Source: Actinacidiphila oryziradicis (lineage in GTDB: Bacteria > Actinomycetota > Actinomycetes > Streptomycetales > Streptomycetaceae). From it: 59,783 bases of DNA. This document shows positions 16,707-25,510 of the stretch, one piece after another; the first letter of the stretch is position 1; every line of letters starts with the position of its first letter. The stretch lies in assembly GCF_005047355.1 (NCBI RefSeq), contig NZ_SUMC01000051.1, positions 1 to 59,783 of the forward strand, in the 5' to 3' direction. The translations under genes were made by a program, and so were the position numbers. Below the pieces are notes generated by a model, which ran no database searches, was not told the DNA's origin, and saw only the letters and a program-made list of their open reading frames with translations.

Positions 16707-18043
16707 GCGGCGCCCTCCTCGGCGGCGGTGACGCCGAGCCCGAGGCGGGCCGCGACCCGCCAGCCGCCGCCGGGGCGCGGTCCGGCGTCGAGGCTGCCGC
16801 CGAAGGCGGCCGTGCGCTCGCGCATACCGGCGAGGCCGTGCCCGGAGCCGGGAGCGGCGGTGGTATCTGCCGCCCGGCCGTCGTCGGTGACGACAAGGCT
16901 GACCGCGTCGGCGGAGCAGGCCACCCGGACCTGGGCGCTGGTACCCGGGGGAGTGTGTTTGAGGGTATTGGTCAAGGCTTCCTGCACCAGTCGGTAGACG
17001 GTGAGCTGCGCGGCGGCCGGTACGAGGCCGGGGTCGCCGTCCAACTCCAGGCGGGTCGGCAGCCCGGCGGCCCGCACTTGGCCGGCCAAGGATTCCAGTT
17101 GCGGGAGGCCGGGCATGGGGTGGCGCAGCGCGTCCGGCTCGTCGTCCCGTAGGACCCCCAGGAAGCGCCGCATGTCGGTGAGGGCCTGGCGACCCGTGCC
17201 GGAGATCTGCTGCATGGCGGTGGTGGCCCTCTCGGGGGACCGCTGCTGTGCGAAGACGGCGCCGTCGGCGAGCGCGACCATGACCGACAGGTTGTGCGTG
17301 ACGATGTCGTGCATCTCCCGCGCGATCCGCGCCCGCTCCCCGGCCACCGCGAGCCGGGACTGCTGGTCGCGCTCGCGCTCCAGCCGTACGGCCCGGTCCT
17401 CCAGGGACGCGAGGTACGCGCGCCGGGTCCGCATGTTCATCCCGATGACGGCTGCCGCGGTGCCCAGCGCGGTCAGCGAGACGAGGGAGCCGGCGATCCG
17501 CTCATGGAGCGTCCACCGAACGGAGAACATCACGATGCCGGTTTCGAGGACAGCCCCGGCGAGCAGCAGACGGCGCCGGTCGGAGTGCGCGGCCACGCAG
17601 TAGAGCGCGACGAGCAGCGCGAGGTCGGCCGGCAGTATCCGCACATCGGTGAGCCATTGCGCCAGGGCCGCCGCCGCGATGACACCGAACACGGCCAGTG
17701 GGGCCCGGCGCCCCCACACCAGCGGCAGCACCAGCGCCACCTGGAAGACCATCAGCCAGGGCCGGTCGGGCAGACTGTGGCGGATGGCCGCGGTGGCGGC
17801 GGCGAACAGTGCCGTTGCCAGGGCCGCGTCCGCGACGAACGGGCGCCGCACCCACCCTGTGAGGGCGGGCCGCGGGCCCGGCCGCGCCGGGCGGGCCAGG
17901 AATTTCCGGCCCGCCCGGCGTTTGCGCGAGTAGTCGCCGGACCGCGGTCCGGCGGAGGACTGTTCCGCCGGCTGGGGATCCACGGGGCCTGCCGGGTGCG
18001 CCGGTGCCGCCGCCCCGATCCTGCCGGACCGCCGGAGGCTCAC
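16703..18043 (-). CDS. Two-component sensor histidine kinase (HisKA_3 type)
   Basis: 446 residues. The N-terminal half is membrane-embedded with about five or six hydrophobic segments (ALATALFAAATAAI; WLMVFQVALVLPLVWG; LAVFGVIAAAALAQWL; LALLVALYCVAA; AGAVLETGIVMFS; LTALGTAAAVIGM). Then comes the HisKA_3 dimerisation helix with the phosphoacceptor His in IAREMHDIVTHNLSVMV, and an ATPase domain with GHGLAGMRERTAAFGG. The start is GTG at 18043, overlapping the permease stop (GTGA); the open frame continues upstream but only mirrors the permease. The signal is unknown; ABC-associated kinases of this type often respond to cell-envelope stress or peptides. Confidence 0.92.
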   Translation of the reverse strand: MSLRRSGRIGAAAPAHPAGPVDPQPAEQSSAGPRSGDYSRKRRAGRKFLARPARPGPRPALTGWVRRPFVADAALATALFAAATAAIRHSLPDRPWLMVFQVALVLPLVWGRRAPLAVFGVIAAAALAQWLTDVRILPADLALLVALYCVAAHSDRRRLLLAGAVLETGIVMFSVRWTLHERIAGSLVSLTALGTAAAVIGMNMRTRRAYLASLEDRAVRLERERDQQSRLAVAGERARIAREMHDIVTHNLSVMVALADGAVFAQQRSPERATTAMQQISGTGRQALTDMRRFLGVLRDDEPDALRHPMPGLPQLESLAGQVRAAGLPTRLELDGDPGLVPAAAQLTVYRLVQEALTNTLKHTPPGTSAQVRVACSADAVSLVVTDDGRAADTTAAPGSGHGLAGMRERTAAFGGSLDAGPRPGGGWRVAARLGLGVTAAEEGAA

Positions 18044-18867
18044 GCGTCGCGCCGCTTCAGCGCCACCGCCGCCCCGGCGAGGGCGAGCGCCGCGTACCCG
18101 CAGAAAACGGCGAATCCGGTCCATGGGGCCAAAGTATGCGCCTGCTGGTGGAGCGAGATGAGCGCCTGCCCCGCATTGCTCGGCAGGTACTGGTTGATGT
18201 GGTCCGACCAGGAGGTCGGCAGCGCTTCCGCCAGCACCGGTACCACCAGCAGCACCCCGAACACGGTGGCGATACCGCCCGCGGTGTTCCGTACCAGCGC
18301 GCCGATGGCGACGCCGAACAGCCCGACCACGGTCAGGTACAGGCCGGTGCCCAGCACCTCGCGGGTGACGCCGGGGTCGCCGAGCGAGGTCCCGTGCGAG
18401 CCGAGGAGGGCCTGCCCGGCGAGGAAGGCGACGAGCGTGGCGACGGTCATGAGCACCCAGGTCGCGGCGGTGAAGACCAGGGCCTTGGCCCACAGCACCG
18501 GCAGCCGCTTCGGTACGGCGGCGAGGGTGGCCCGGATCATGCCGGTCGCGTACTCGCCGCTGATGACGAGGACGCCGAGGACGCCGATCGCGAGCTGCGC
18601 GAGGAAGTAGCCGCGCAGGCTGATCAGCGCCGGGTTGCCCACCTCGTCGGGGGGCAGGGTCGACCAGCGGTTCGCGGTGACGGCGGAGAAGAGCAGGCCG
18701 AAGCCTATGAGTGCCACGACGGCGGCGAGGAAGGTGTAGCCGGTGGACCGCAGCGTACGGAGCTTGATCCACTCGGAGTGGATCACGTGCCCCTGGGTGA
18801 CCCGGCCGCGCGCGGGGTTCTGGCCCTGGCCCTGGCTCCGGTCCTGTACTGCTTCGAGCGTGCTCAT
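18040..18867 (-). CDS. ABC-2 type transporter permease
   Basis: 275 residues with about six predicted membrane segments (YTFLAAVVALIGFGLLF; LAQLAIGVLGVLVISGEYA; FTAATWVLMTVATLVAFLAG; LYLTVVGLFGVAIGALV; VFGVLLVVPVLAEAL; GFAVFCGYAALALAGAAVAL). ATG at 18867 overlaps the ATPase stop (ATGA). It has the look of the membrane half of an exporter, with GEYATGMIRATLAAVPKR, a motif often seen in ABC-2 permeases of this class. Substrate unknown. Confidence 0.9.
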   Translation of the reverse strand: MSTLEAVQDRSQGQGQNPARGRVTQGHVIHSEWIKLRTLRSTGYTFLAAVVALIGFGLLFSAVTANRWSTLPPDEVGNPALISLRGYFLAQLAIGVLGVLVISGEYATGMIRATLAAVPKRLPVLWAKALVFTAATWVLMTVATLVAFLAGQALLGSHGTSLGDPGVTREVLGTGLYLTVVGLFGVAIGALVRNTAGGIATVFGVLLVVPVLAEALPTSWSDHINQYLPSNAGQALISLHQQAHTLAPWTGFAVFCGYAALALAGAAVALKRRDA

Positions 18868-19781
18868 ACCGCACTCCCCACGGGGCTCTGGTACTCCACG
18901 GCGTCCCGGGTCAGCTCCATGAACGCCTCCTCCAACGAGGCCATCTGGGGGGTGAGTTCGGACAGCGCGATCGCGTTGTCCGCGGCGATCCGGCCGATCC
19001 GCTCACTGGTCAGCCCGGACACCTCCAGCGCCCCGCGCTCGGCCGAGGCCACGGACACGTCCGGCCCGGCCAGCAGCGTACGCAGTTTCTCCGCCTCATC
19101 GGTCCGTACGAACACCGAGTTGCCGGCCGCGCTGCGTGTGAACTCCTCCACCGAGGTGTCCGCGATCAGCCGGCCCCGCCCGATCACGATCAGATGCTCG
19201 GCGGTCACCGCCATCTCGTTCATCAGGTGCGAGGAGACCAGCACGGTACGGCCTTCGGCCGCCAGACTCTTGAGGAGGTTGCGGATCCACAGGATGCCCT
19301 CGGGGTCCAGCCCGTTCACCGGCTCGTCGAGCACGACCGTCGCAGGGTCGCCGAGCAGTGCGCTGGCGATGCCGAGCCGCTGGCCCATGCCGAGTGAGAA
19401 GCCGCCTGCCCGCTTACGGGACACCTCACGCAGGCCGACGATGTCGATCACCTCGTCGACCCGGCTGCGCGGTATGCCGGTCGTGACGGCGAGCGCCAGG
19501 AGGTGGTTGTACGCGGTACGGCCGGTGTGGATCGACCGGGCCTCCAGCATCGCGCCGACCTCGTGCAGCGGCGCCTGGTGGTCCTCGTACCGCTTGCCGT
19601 TGATCACGACGTTGCCGGAGCTGGGTGTGTCCAGACCGACGATCATCCTCATGGTTGTCGATTTCCCGGCACCGTTCGGCCCGAGGAAGCCGGTGACGAT
19701 GCCTGGCCGGACGGTAAAGCTCAGGTCCGTGACGGCGGCTTTCTCGCCGTACCGCTTGGTAAGTGAGTGCGCTTCGATCAT
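18864..19781 (-). CDS. ABC transporter ATP-binding protein
   Basis: 305 residues. Walker A GPNGAGKST (about residues 34-42), signature FSLGMGQRLGIASAL and Walker B TVVLDEPVNGLDPEG are all intact, followed by the H-loop VLVSSHLMNEM. It powers the permease encoded next. The C-terminal ~90 residues form the extra domain common in exporters of the DrrA/BcrA kind. ATG at 19781; first gene of a four-gene cassette in which every junction overlaps by 4 bases (ATPase-permease-kinase-regulator). Confidence 0.93.
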   Translation of the reverse strand: MIEAHSLTKRYGEKAAVTDLSFTVRPGIVTGFLGPNGAGKSTTMRMIVGLDTPSSGNVVINGKRYEDHQAPLHEVGAMLEARSIHTGRTAYNHLLALAVTTGIPRSRVDEVIDIVGLREVSRKRAGGFSLGMGQRLGIASALLGDPATVVLDEPVNGLDPEGILWIRNLLKSLAAEGRTVLVSSHLMNEMAVTAEHLIVIGRGRLIADTSVEEFTRSAAGNSVFVRTDEAEKLRTLLAGPDVSVASAERGALEVSGLTSERIGRIAADNAIALSELTPQMASLEEAFMELTRDAVEYQSPVGSAV

Positions 19782-20152
19782 GCCCCCACGCTATGTGCCG
19801 TCATCGGGTCGGCACGACGGCCTGAGGGAGGAAACCGGCGCCCCGCCGCTGCGACTGGGAGCTGAAGGGGTGTACTCCTGTTGGTGTACGGGGCGGGCTC
19901 CCCGGCACCGGACGACGCCCGCGACGTGCGCCGCCGCTTACAAAGGAGCGACGAACGCCGGCAGCGAGCTTCGGATGCTCGCGCGGCTGAACGACGGGGA
20001 GACCGTGGCCGGCATCAGCGGCCCGATTTCCCTGGGCGCCGACGGCAATCCGGAGGGCAAGCCGATGGCGCTGGTCCGGCTCGAGCCGGACCAGCGATAC
20101 ACCTTCGAGTCGATCATCAAGTCGTAGCCGCTTTACGGTTGGGCCCTGTTGG
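19782..20152. other. Intergenic region between ABC cassette and EspI-like ATPase gene
   Basis: 371 bases between the divergent starts/ends of the ABC cassette (starting at 19781) and the minus-strand EspI-like gene (ending at 20153). It contains the promoter of the ABC cassette near its left end and a remnant of a solute-binding-protein gene at 19933-20127. Confidence 0.5.
19933..20127 (+). pseudogene. Remnant of an ABC-type solute-binding protein C-terminus
   Basis: The last 64 codons before a TAG stop read LARLNDGETVAGISGPISLG and then DGNPEGKPMALVRLEPDQ. The pattern G(V/I)(S/T)GPISxxxDGNP is the C-terminal strand of branched-chain-amino-acid-type periplasmic binding proteins, also found as the sensor part of some actinobacterial Ser/Thr kinases. 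No upstream homology remains in any frame, so it is a remnant and not an intact gene. Confidence 0.5.
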
Positions 20153-22747
20153 TTACTGCTGCTGCGTCCAGCCGGGCGGGATCTGGCCGGGATGAAGGGG
20201 CGGCTGCTCGGGCTGCTCGGGCTGCGGCTGCTGCTGCGGGAGGGGCGGGGGCGGGGCCTGCTGGGTCCAGCCCTGGGGCGGACCCTGCTGCTGGGGCGGC
20301 TGGCCGTACGGCTGTTGTTGCGGCTGCTGCTGCGGGTATGGGTTCGGCTGGCCGTACGGCTGCGGCTGGGGCTGGGGCTGGGGCGGGTAGCCGCCGGCGT
20401 CGCCGGGCCAGACGCCCTGCACCTGCTGGGCGCGGACGAAGTCCTCGGCCACGAGGGCGGAGAGGTTGAAATACGCCTCGCGGGTCTTGGGCCGCATCAT
20501 GCTCAGGTCAACCTCGGCGCCGGCGGCGAGGTGCTCGTCGAAGGGAACGACGACCACGCCGCGGCAGCGGGTCTGGAAGTGGCTGACGATGTCCTCCACC
20601 TTGATCATCTTGCCGGTCTCGCGGACACCCGAAATGACAGTGATGCTGCGCTGCACGAGATCGGCGTAGCCATGCGCGCTAAGCCAGTCGAGGGTGGTGC
20701 TGGCGCTGCTCGCACCGTCCACGGACGGGGTCGAGACCACGATCAGCTGGTCGGCGAGGTCAAGAACGCCGCGCATGGCGCTGTAGAGGAGGCCGGTACC
20801 CGAGTCGGTGAGGATGATCGGGTACTGGCGGCCGAGCAGGTCGATCACCTGGCGGTAGTCCTGGTCGTTGAACGTCGTCGAGACGGCCGGGTCCACGTCG
20901 TTGGCGATGATCTCCAGACCGGACGGGGCCTGCGAGGTGAAGCGGCGGATGTCCATGTAGCTGTGCAGACGCGGCAGTGCCTGAACGAGATCACGGATGG
21001 TCGCCCCGGTCTCACGGCGGACCCGGCGGCCGAGCGTGCCTGCGTCCGGATTGGCGTCGATCGCGAGGATCTTGTCCTGGCGCTCGGAGGCGAGCGTCGC
21101 GCCGAGAGCGGTCGTTGTGGTCGTCTTGCCGACGCCGCCCTTGAGACTGATCACCGCGATCCGGTAGCAGGACATCACCGGGGTGCGGATCAGCTGCAGC
21201 TTCTGCTGGCGCTCCTGCTCCTCCTTCTTGGCGCCGATCTTGAAGCGGGAGGGCTGGGCATTGTTCCTACGGGCCTTCGGCTGCTGGCGCAGCAGACGGT
21301 CGGAGGACAGCTCCACGGCCGCGTTGTAGCCGAGGGGCGCGCCGGGCACCGCGCGCTGCTGCTGCGGCTGCCCCGTACTGGCCGCCCCGGTCGACCAACC
21401 ACGGCCGTCACTGCGGGGGTCGACGGGCTGGGCCGGTGGCTGCGCTGTGGGCTGGGCGGGCGCGGTAGGGGGCGGCGCGGACCCATCGCCGGGCTGCGGG
21501 TACCCGTAACCTTCCGGCGCCGCTGCGGGCGGGCCGCCCGGGTGCGAGGCCGGGGCGCTCTGCTGCGGGTAGCCGTACGCCGGGTTGTCAGCGGTCGGCG
21601 GAGGCATCGGCGCGCCCGGGCCGGGCCGGCCGGGGTACGAGGGCTGGCCTTGGTACGGCTGGCCCGGGTATCCCGGGTACGGCTGGCCGGGTGCCTGGGC
21701 GCCCTGGGCGGGGGGCGGATAGCCGTAGCCGGGCGGTGGCGGTGCGGGCTGGTTGGGGGCGGGGGTCTGTGGGGGCAGCGGCTGCGCGGGGGGCGCGGGG
21801 TAGCCGTAATCGGGCGGTGGCGGCGGGGCCTGCTCGCCCCACGGGGCGCCCTGGGCGGGGGGCGGGTACCCGTACCCCGGTGGCGGTGCGGGCTGGTTGG
21901 GGGCGGGGGTCTGTGGGGGCAGCGGCTGCGCGGGAGGCGCGGGGTAGCCGTATCCCGGCGGGGGCTGCTCGCCCCACGGGGCGCCCTGGGTAGGGGGCGG
22001 GTACCCGTACCCGGGGGGCGGTGGCAGGGCGGGCTGGTCCGGGGCGCCGGGCTGCGGGGCGGCGGCGTGGAACTCCGGTGGCAGCGGCGGCACCTGGCCC
22101 TGCGGGGCCGGCGGCGTCCACTGCCGGCCGGCCGACTCGGCAATGGCCGGTTCAACGGCCGGCCCGGACACCGGTTCAGTACCGGAACCGACCGGTTCCG
22201 GGTGCGGCTGCGCCTCGGGCTCTTCCGGAGCTGACCGCGCCGACGGCTCAGTCACATCGCCGAAGGCAGCCGGCGCCTCGCCATCCCGCGCAGCGGGCAC
22301 CGGGGCGGAAGCGGGCGCGGCAACCGGGGGCCGCAGCGGGGGGAACCCGGGAGCAGCGGCCGGGGGTTCGGCGGCCTGAACCGGCGGCGCGGGCGGTACG
22401 GGTGAGGCCGGAGCCGCCGGAGCCGCAATCCCCGGCGTGGGAGGTGCGACCACTGGAGCCGCCGGAGTCCAGGAAGGTGCCGTGCCCAACTCGGGAGCCG
22501 GACGCGCCGTCTGAACCGGAACCGGCACCGGCGGACCGACGGGCGGCGGCGGACCCGGCGCCGTAGCGGGCGTAGAAGAAGCGTCAGAAGCGGCAGAAGC
22601 AGAGGCCGCGCCACTGCTGGCCGCCTGGTCCGTGTACCAGGACGGCGGCGAGTAGTCGATCTGGAACTCGCCCGTGAGTTCGGCGTCGGACTGATCCCCG
22701 TCCGGGGCGGCGCCGCCGGCGCGGATGTCGTCCTGATCGCTGCTCAC
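20153..22747 (-). CDS. EspI-like MinD/ParA ATPase with Pro/Gln-rich extensions, type VII locus
   Basis: 864 residues. A long Pro/Gly/Tyr/Gln-rich N-terminal half (to about residue 500) is followed by a MinD/ParA ATPase domain: deviant Walker A KGGVGKTT at about residue 533, DANPDAGTLGRRVRR, and ILTDSGTGLLYSAMRGVLD. A second Pro/Gln tail ends in PPGWTQQQ. The layout matches EspI (Rv3876) of mycobacteria, encoded in ESX loci and linked to ATP-dependent control of secretion. GTG at 22747 with AGGAGG 7 bases upstream is chosen; the ATG at 22804 would add an unlikely stretch. The N-terminus contains a 135-147-base repeat. Confidence 0.85.
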   Translation of the reverse strand: MSSDQDDIRAGGAAPDGDQSDAELTGEFQIDYSPPSWYTDQAASSGAASASAASDASSTPATAPGPPPPVGPPVPVPVQTARPAPELGTAPSWTPAAPVVAPPTPGIAAPAAPASPVPPAPPVQAAEPPAAAPGFPPLRPPVAAPASAPVPAARDGEAPAAFGDVTEPSARSAPEEPEAQPHPEPVGSGTEPVSGPAVEPAIAESAGRQWTPPAPQGQVPPLPPEFHAAAPQPGAPDQPALPPPPGYGYPPPTQGAPWGEQPPPGYGYPAPPAQPLPPQTPAPNQPAPPPGYGYPPPAQGAPWGEQAPPPPPDYGYPAPPAQPLPPQTPAPNQPAPPPPGYGYPPPAQGAQAPGQPYPGYPGQPYQGQPSYPGRPGPGAPMPPPTADNPAYGYPQQSAPASHPGGPPAAAPEGYGYPQPGDGSAPPPTAPAQPTAQPPAQPVDPRSDGRGWSTGAASTGQPQQQRAVPGAPLGYNAAVELSSDRLLRQQPKARRNNAQPSRFKIGAKKEEQERQQKLQLIRTPVMSCYRIAVISLKGGVGKTTTTTALGATLASERQDKILAIDANPDAGTLGRRVRRETGATIRDLVQALPRLHSYMDIRRFTSQAPSGLEIIANDVDPAVSTTFNDQDYRQVIDLLGRQYPIILTDSGTGLLYSAMRGVLDLADQLIVVSTPSVDGASSASTTLDWLSAHGYADLVQRSITVISGVRETGKMIKVEDIVSHFQTRCRGVVVVPFDEHLAAGAEVDLSMMRPKTREAYFNLSALVAEDFVRAQQVQGVWPGDAGGYPPQPQPQPQPYGQPNPYPQQQPQQQPYGQPPQQQGPPQGWTQQAPPPPLPQQQPQPEQPEQPPLHPGQIPPGWTQQQ
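21699..22020. repeat. Tandem repeats in the Pro-rich segment of the EspI-like gene
   Basis: Near-identical blocks beginning GGCGCCCTGGG recur at about 21699, 21846 and 21981 (spacing about 147 and 135 bases). Each encodes a Pro/Tyr-Gly block of the type PPPGYGYPPPAQGAPWGEQ, with a linking QPLPPQTPAPNQPA. The repeat number probably varies among strains, and the segment is prone to recombination. Confidence 0.75.
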
Positions 22748-23145
22748 TGTGCTGCCTCCTGGTCCAAACCGATGTGTGCGCCGCCTCCGTAGCTCCGCAG
22801 GCATACGCGATTCCCCGTGCCCAGCGCAGCCGCTGCGCCGGCATCATGACGCGGCGGGGCGGCCACGGCTCATCAGAAGAGCCTAATCTTTCCCCCCGCG
22901 AGTACAACAAGCACTCCTACCCAACGAAACCAGACAAGACCCGCCTGGAGACAACCGGTACCGCCCGCCCGCGCCGGGCCTCCCGCCGTCACAGCGGACG
23001 GGGCGTCACCCGCCGCGAAGGCGAGCAACCTAGACCTGGGGGATGGTCATGAACGCATCCCCCGCCCGAGCCCCGCCCCCTCACCCACCATCCACGGCAG
23101 GCCAGTGGCCACGACCGGGAAACCCCGCCCGCCAGCCGGACACGC
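22748..23145. promoter_or_regulatory. Intergenic region upstream of the EspI-like gene
   Basis: 398 bases between two minus-strand genes, without an intact frame of convincing length. It is lower in GC near 22890-22930, and on the minus strand a TTGTTG...TAGGCT pair around there could be the promoter of the EspI-like gene. No clear terminator for the upstream gene was found. Confidence 0.35.
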
Positions 23146-23979
23146 CTAGTCGACGCGCCGCGCAGGCCCCAGCAGACCGGACTCCGCCTCCGTCGGCTGG
23201 GTCATGACGAACTGCCGGTGCCTCCGAGTACACCACAGTGTCACGTTGTCGCTGAGAGTCGGCAGTGCCGCCACATCCGAGGGCGACAGCCTCATTATCT
23301 GGCCGATGGCCTCAGCCTCCTGCGGCGACACCCGCTGCAACCCCACGACATCCGCGCTGCTCAGCAGCCTCGGCGCCGTCGGCCCAAGATACGGAAGCAC
23401 CGTCAGCATCGACTGCCACGACGCCGCCGCGACCCGGCTGCGCGGCGGCCGGGCACCACAGTCACGCACGATCAGTACCGGGCTTGCCACCGACGGCCCC
23501 TGCGGAGCTATCCGCCCCACCTCGTGCACCGTCACACACTGCTGCCCGCCACCGGCCGCCTGCGCCATCGGCGTCCACGCCTGCGGCCGCGCGGTCTCCA
23601 CCGCCACCCGGGCACCGGTCGCCACCGTACGAAGTGCGAGCACCTGCGCCAGCCACATGCTGCCGACCAGCAGCACATCCAGCCGGGCCGGCCTGCTCAA
23701 CCCCAGCACAGCGGGCTGATTACCGGCGTCGATCCCGATGACGACTCCGTCATCACCCACCGGCAGCGACAACCCCGCCAGCTGGTCCACCCCCATCGTG
23801 TGCCGGTCCCGGCGCGGCCCTAGCAGCCCGAACGCCGCCCGCAACCCCCGCCGCTGGCCCGGCTCGGCGCCGCCCCGCTCGTCGGGCAGGTGCGGCAGAT
23901 GGCCGGGACGGCCGCCGGGACGCCGCCTTCCGGCGCCCGCGGAACCACCCGTAAAAGCGGGAACAGTCGGAGAAGACAT
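23146..23979 (-). CDS. Type VII locus protein of unknown function
   Basis: 277 residues, no recognised motif. It starts with a Gly/Arg/Pro-rich leader (to about residue 60). A globular part then contains GIDAGNQPAVLGLSRPARLDV-type strand patterns and ends with SDNVTLWCTRRHRQFVMTQ. ATG at 23979 shares one base with the eccE stop (TGATG), so it is translated with eccE. It lies in the same place as the unnamed gene between EccE and the MinD-like ATPase in other Streptomyces type VII loci. Function unknown; a cytosolic component is likely, since no membrane segment is seen. Confidence 0.65.
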   Translation of the reverse strand: MSSPTVPAFTGGSAGAGRRRPGGRPGHLPHLPDERGGAEPGQRRGLRAAFGLLGPRRDRHTMGVDQLAGLSLPVGDDGVVIGIDAGNQPAVLGLSRPARLDVLLVGSMWLAQVLALRTVATGARVAVETARPQAWTPMAQAAGGGQQCVTVHEVGRIAPQGPSVASPVLIVRDCGARPPRSRVAAASWQSMLTVLPYLGPTAPRLLSSADVVGLQRVSPQEAEAIGQIMRLSPSDVAALPTLSDNVTLWCTRRHRQFVMTQPTEAESGLLGPARRVD

Positions 23980-25295
23980 CAGCGGGTACCTCCCAGGGGC
24001 AGCGTCGCGAGGATTCCCGGCACCTGCTCGCGGTCCAGCCGTACGAGAGTGACCTTGGCCGCCGCCGACTGCCGCTCCAACTGCTGCCGCGCCTGGACCA
24101 GTTCGTTCTCACTGCGGCCGGTCAGCCGTACGTACCCGGACATCACCGGCGTATTCCGGCCACCCGGCGCCATCGTCACCGAGAAGGTACTGGCCAGCGC
24201 CGGCGAGGACGTCAGCAACCCGACGAGGTCGGGCAGCGGCGCCGCACCGGTGCCCATCTGCGGCCAGCGCCCGATCCAGTACGTGGTGTGCCACCGGTCG
24301 TCGCACCGCCACGCCCGGGCCGTCTCCGACGTACGCCGCGCCGACCGGCTGCCGTCCAGCGCAGCGCCGCCCGTCGTCGCCAGCGGGTTCACGCAACTCG
24401 ACGTCGCCACGGCCTGGACGATCTCCGACTCCGACAGCACCCGTGCCTGAAGCCCGACTCCGACCAGCCTGCTCGCCAGCTGGTCGGCCACCCTCAACAG
24501 CGACTTCCGCGCACCCGTCATCCCGCCACCGCGTGCCTTCACGGCCTCCGGCGCCAGTTCCGGGTCGAACTTCAACGCCACCCACGTCAGCCGCAGCCCC
24601 GGCGTCCGCGTTTGCGCCTGCAACGGCGCGTACGACCGGGCCGCCACCGCCTGCTCCGGCAGATGCGGCGCGGGTGCCGGCTGCGTGTGCTGTACCACCT
24701 GCACCGACGCCAGCCGGATGTCGTCCACCTCCAGCAGTCCGTGCAGCACATCCAGCGGCAACGGCCGCGCGCCGCGGGCCGGCCGCAGCGGCTCGTCCAC
24801 CGCCTGCACCTGCACCACCGCCGTCAGGAACGTCCCGTCCCCGACCATCCCGATCTCGCGCTGCCCCCGGCCCGTGAACGCGTACGTCCGCAGCGCCGGA
24901 TCGCACTCCACCGCCGGTACGAACCCCGGCTCCGTGCCCGGCGGCACCTGTACCGCGTTCCGTTTCTGCCGCGCGCGCAGCGCCCGCGCCGACGCCATCC
25001 ACTCGGGCATCGGACGGCCCCGCCGCCGCAGCAGCCCGGACAGCACCAAGGGCACGGCTATGACGGCCGCCACCGCCAGCCCTATGGGATGAATCAGCCA
25101 GCCCACGAACAGCAGCGCCAACGCCAGCTCTATGAGGACAAGCTGATGGACCCGTACCGGCCCGATGTTCCCGGGCCTCCTCAACAGCGTCGGCGCGGCA
25201 GCAGCCCTCGACGGCGCCGCGTACTGCTGTCCCTGGTGCTGTGGTGGCTGGTCGTCCTGGCTGCTGCGGCGCCGGGACCTCGTCGCACTGGACAT
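23979..25295 (-). CDS. eccE: Type VII secretion system membrane protein EccE
   Basis: 438 residues. Two adjoining membrane segments (VLIELALALLFVGWLIHPIGLAVAAVIAVPLVL, shown by LIELALALLFVGWL around residues 52-65) lie after a charged, disordered N-terminus. The large C-terminal soluble part is of EccE (PF11203) type and carries FAVDPELAPEAVKARG-like segments; here RLTWVALKFDPELAPEAV. EccE caps the periphery of the ESX membrane complex. ATG at 25295 is divergent to eccB; the next gene overlaps its stop. Confidence 0.8.
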   Translation of the reverse strand: MSSATRSRRRSSQDDQPPQHQGQQYAAPSRAAAAPTLLRRPGNIGPVRVHQLVLIELALALLFVGWLIHPIGLAVAAVIAVPLVLSGLLRRRGRPMPEWMASARALRARQKRNAVQVPPGTEPGFVPAVECDPALRTYAFTGRGQREIGMVGDGTFLTAVVQVQAVDEPLRPARGARPLPLDVLHGLLEVDDIRLASVQVVQHTQPAPAPHLPEQAVAARSYAPLQAQTRTPGLRLTWVALKFDPELAPEAVKARGGGMTGARKSLLRVADQLASRLVGVGLQARVLSESEIVQAVATSSCVNPLATTGGAALDGSRSARRTSETARAWRCDDRWHTTYWIGRWPQMGTGAAPLPDLVGLLTSSPALASTFSVTMAPGGRNTPVMSGYVRLTGRSENELVQARQQLERQSAAAKVTLVRLDREQVPGILATLPLGGTR

Positions 25296-25510
25296 TTCCC
25301 CCGTACAACCCCTCTGTTATCGCCGGTTGCGGTTGGCAGCGGCCTCCCGCTACCCCGTACCGTACGGTCCGATCGTCACACGGCATAGTAGGGGGCCCAC
25401 CGGCCCCCGCCGCCACCGGCGCAGAGCGGTCCGGGGCCCGTCGCGGCACGGCGAGCGACGCGGAGCGCGGCACGGAACAACAAGGCGACACACGGGGAGT
25501 TGACGCAGCA
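25296..25510. promoter_or_regulatory. Divergent eccE / eccB promoter region
   Basis: 215 bases between divergent starts of two structural genes of the same secretion complex. TACCGTACGGTCCG near 25360 contains a short palindrome (CCGTACGG). No precise -10/-35 pair could be assigned. Confidence 0.35.

Noticed and set aside
14128..16896. Long minus-strand frame covering ribF and the pseudogene
   Set aside because: Overlaps well-supported ribF on the other strand and has Arg/Pro/Ala-rich composition; a shadow.
21699..22020. CRISPR-like array
   Set aside because: The repeats are long, coding and in frame with the Pro-rich segment, without spacers of even length; no cas genes are in the window.
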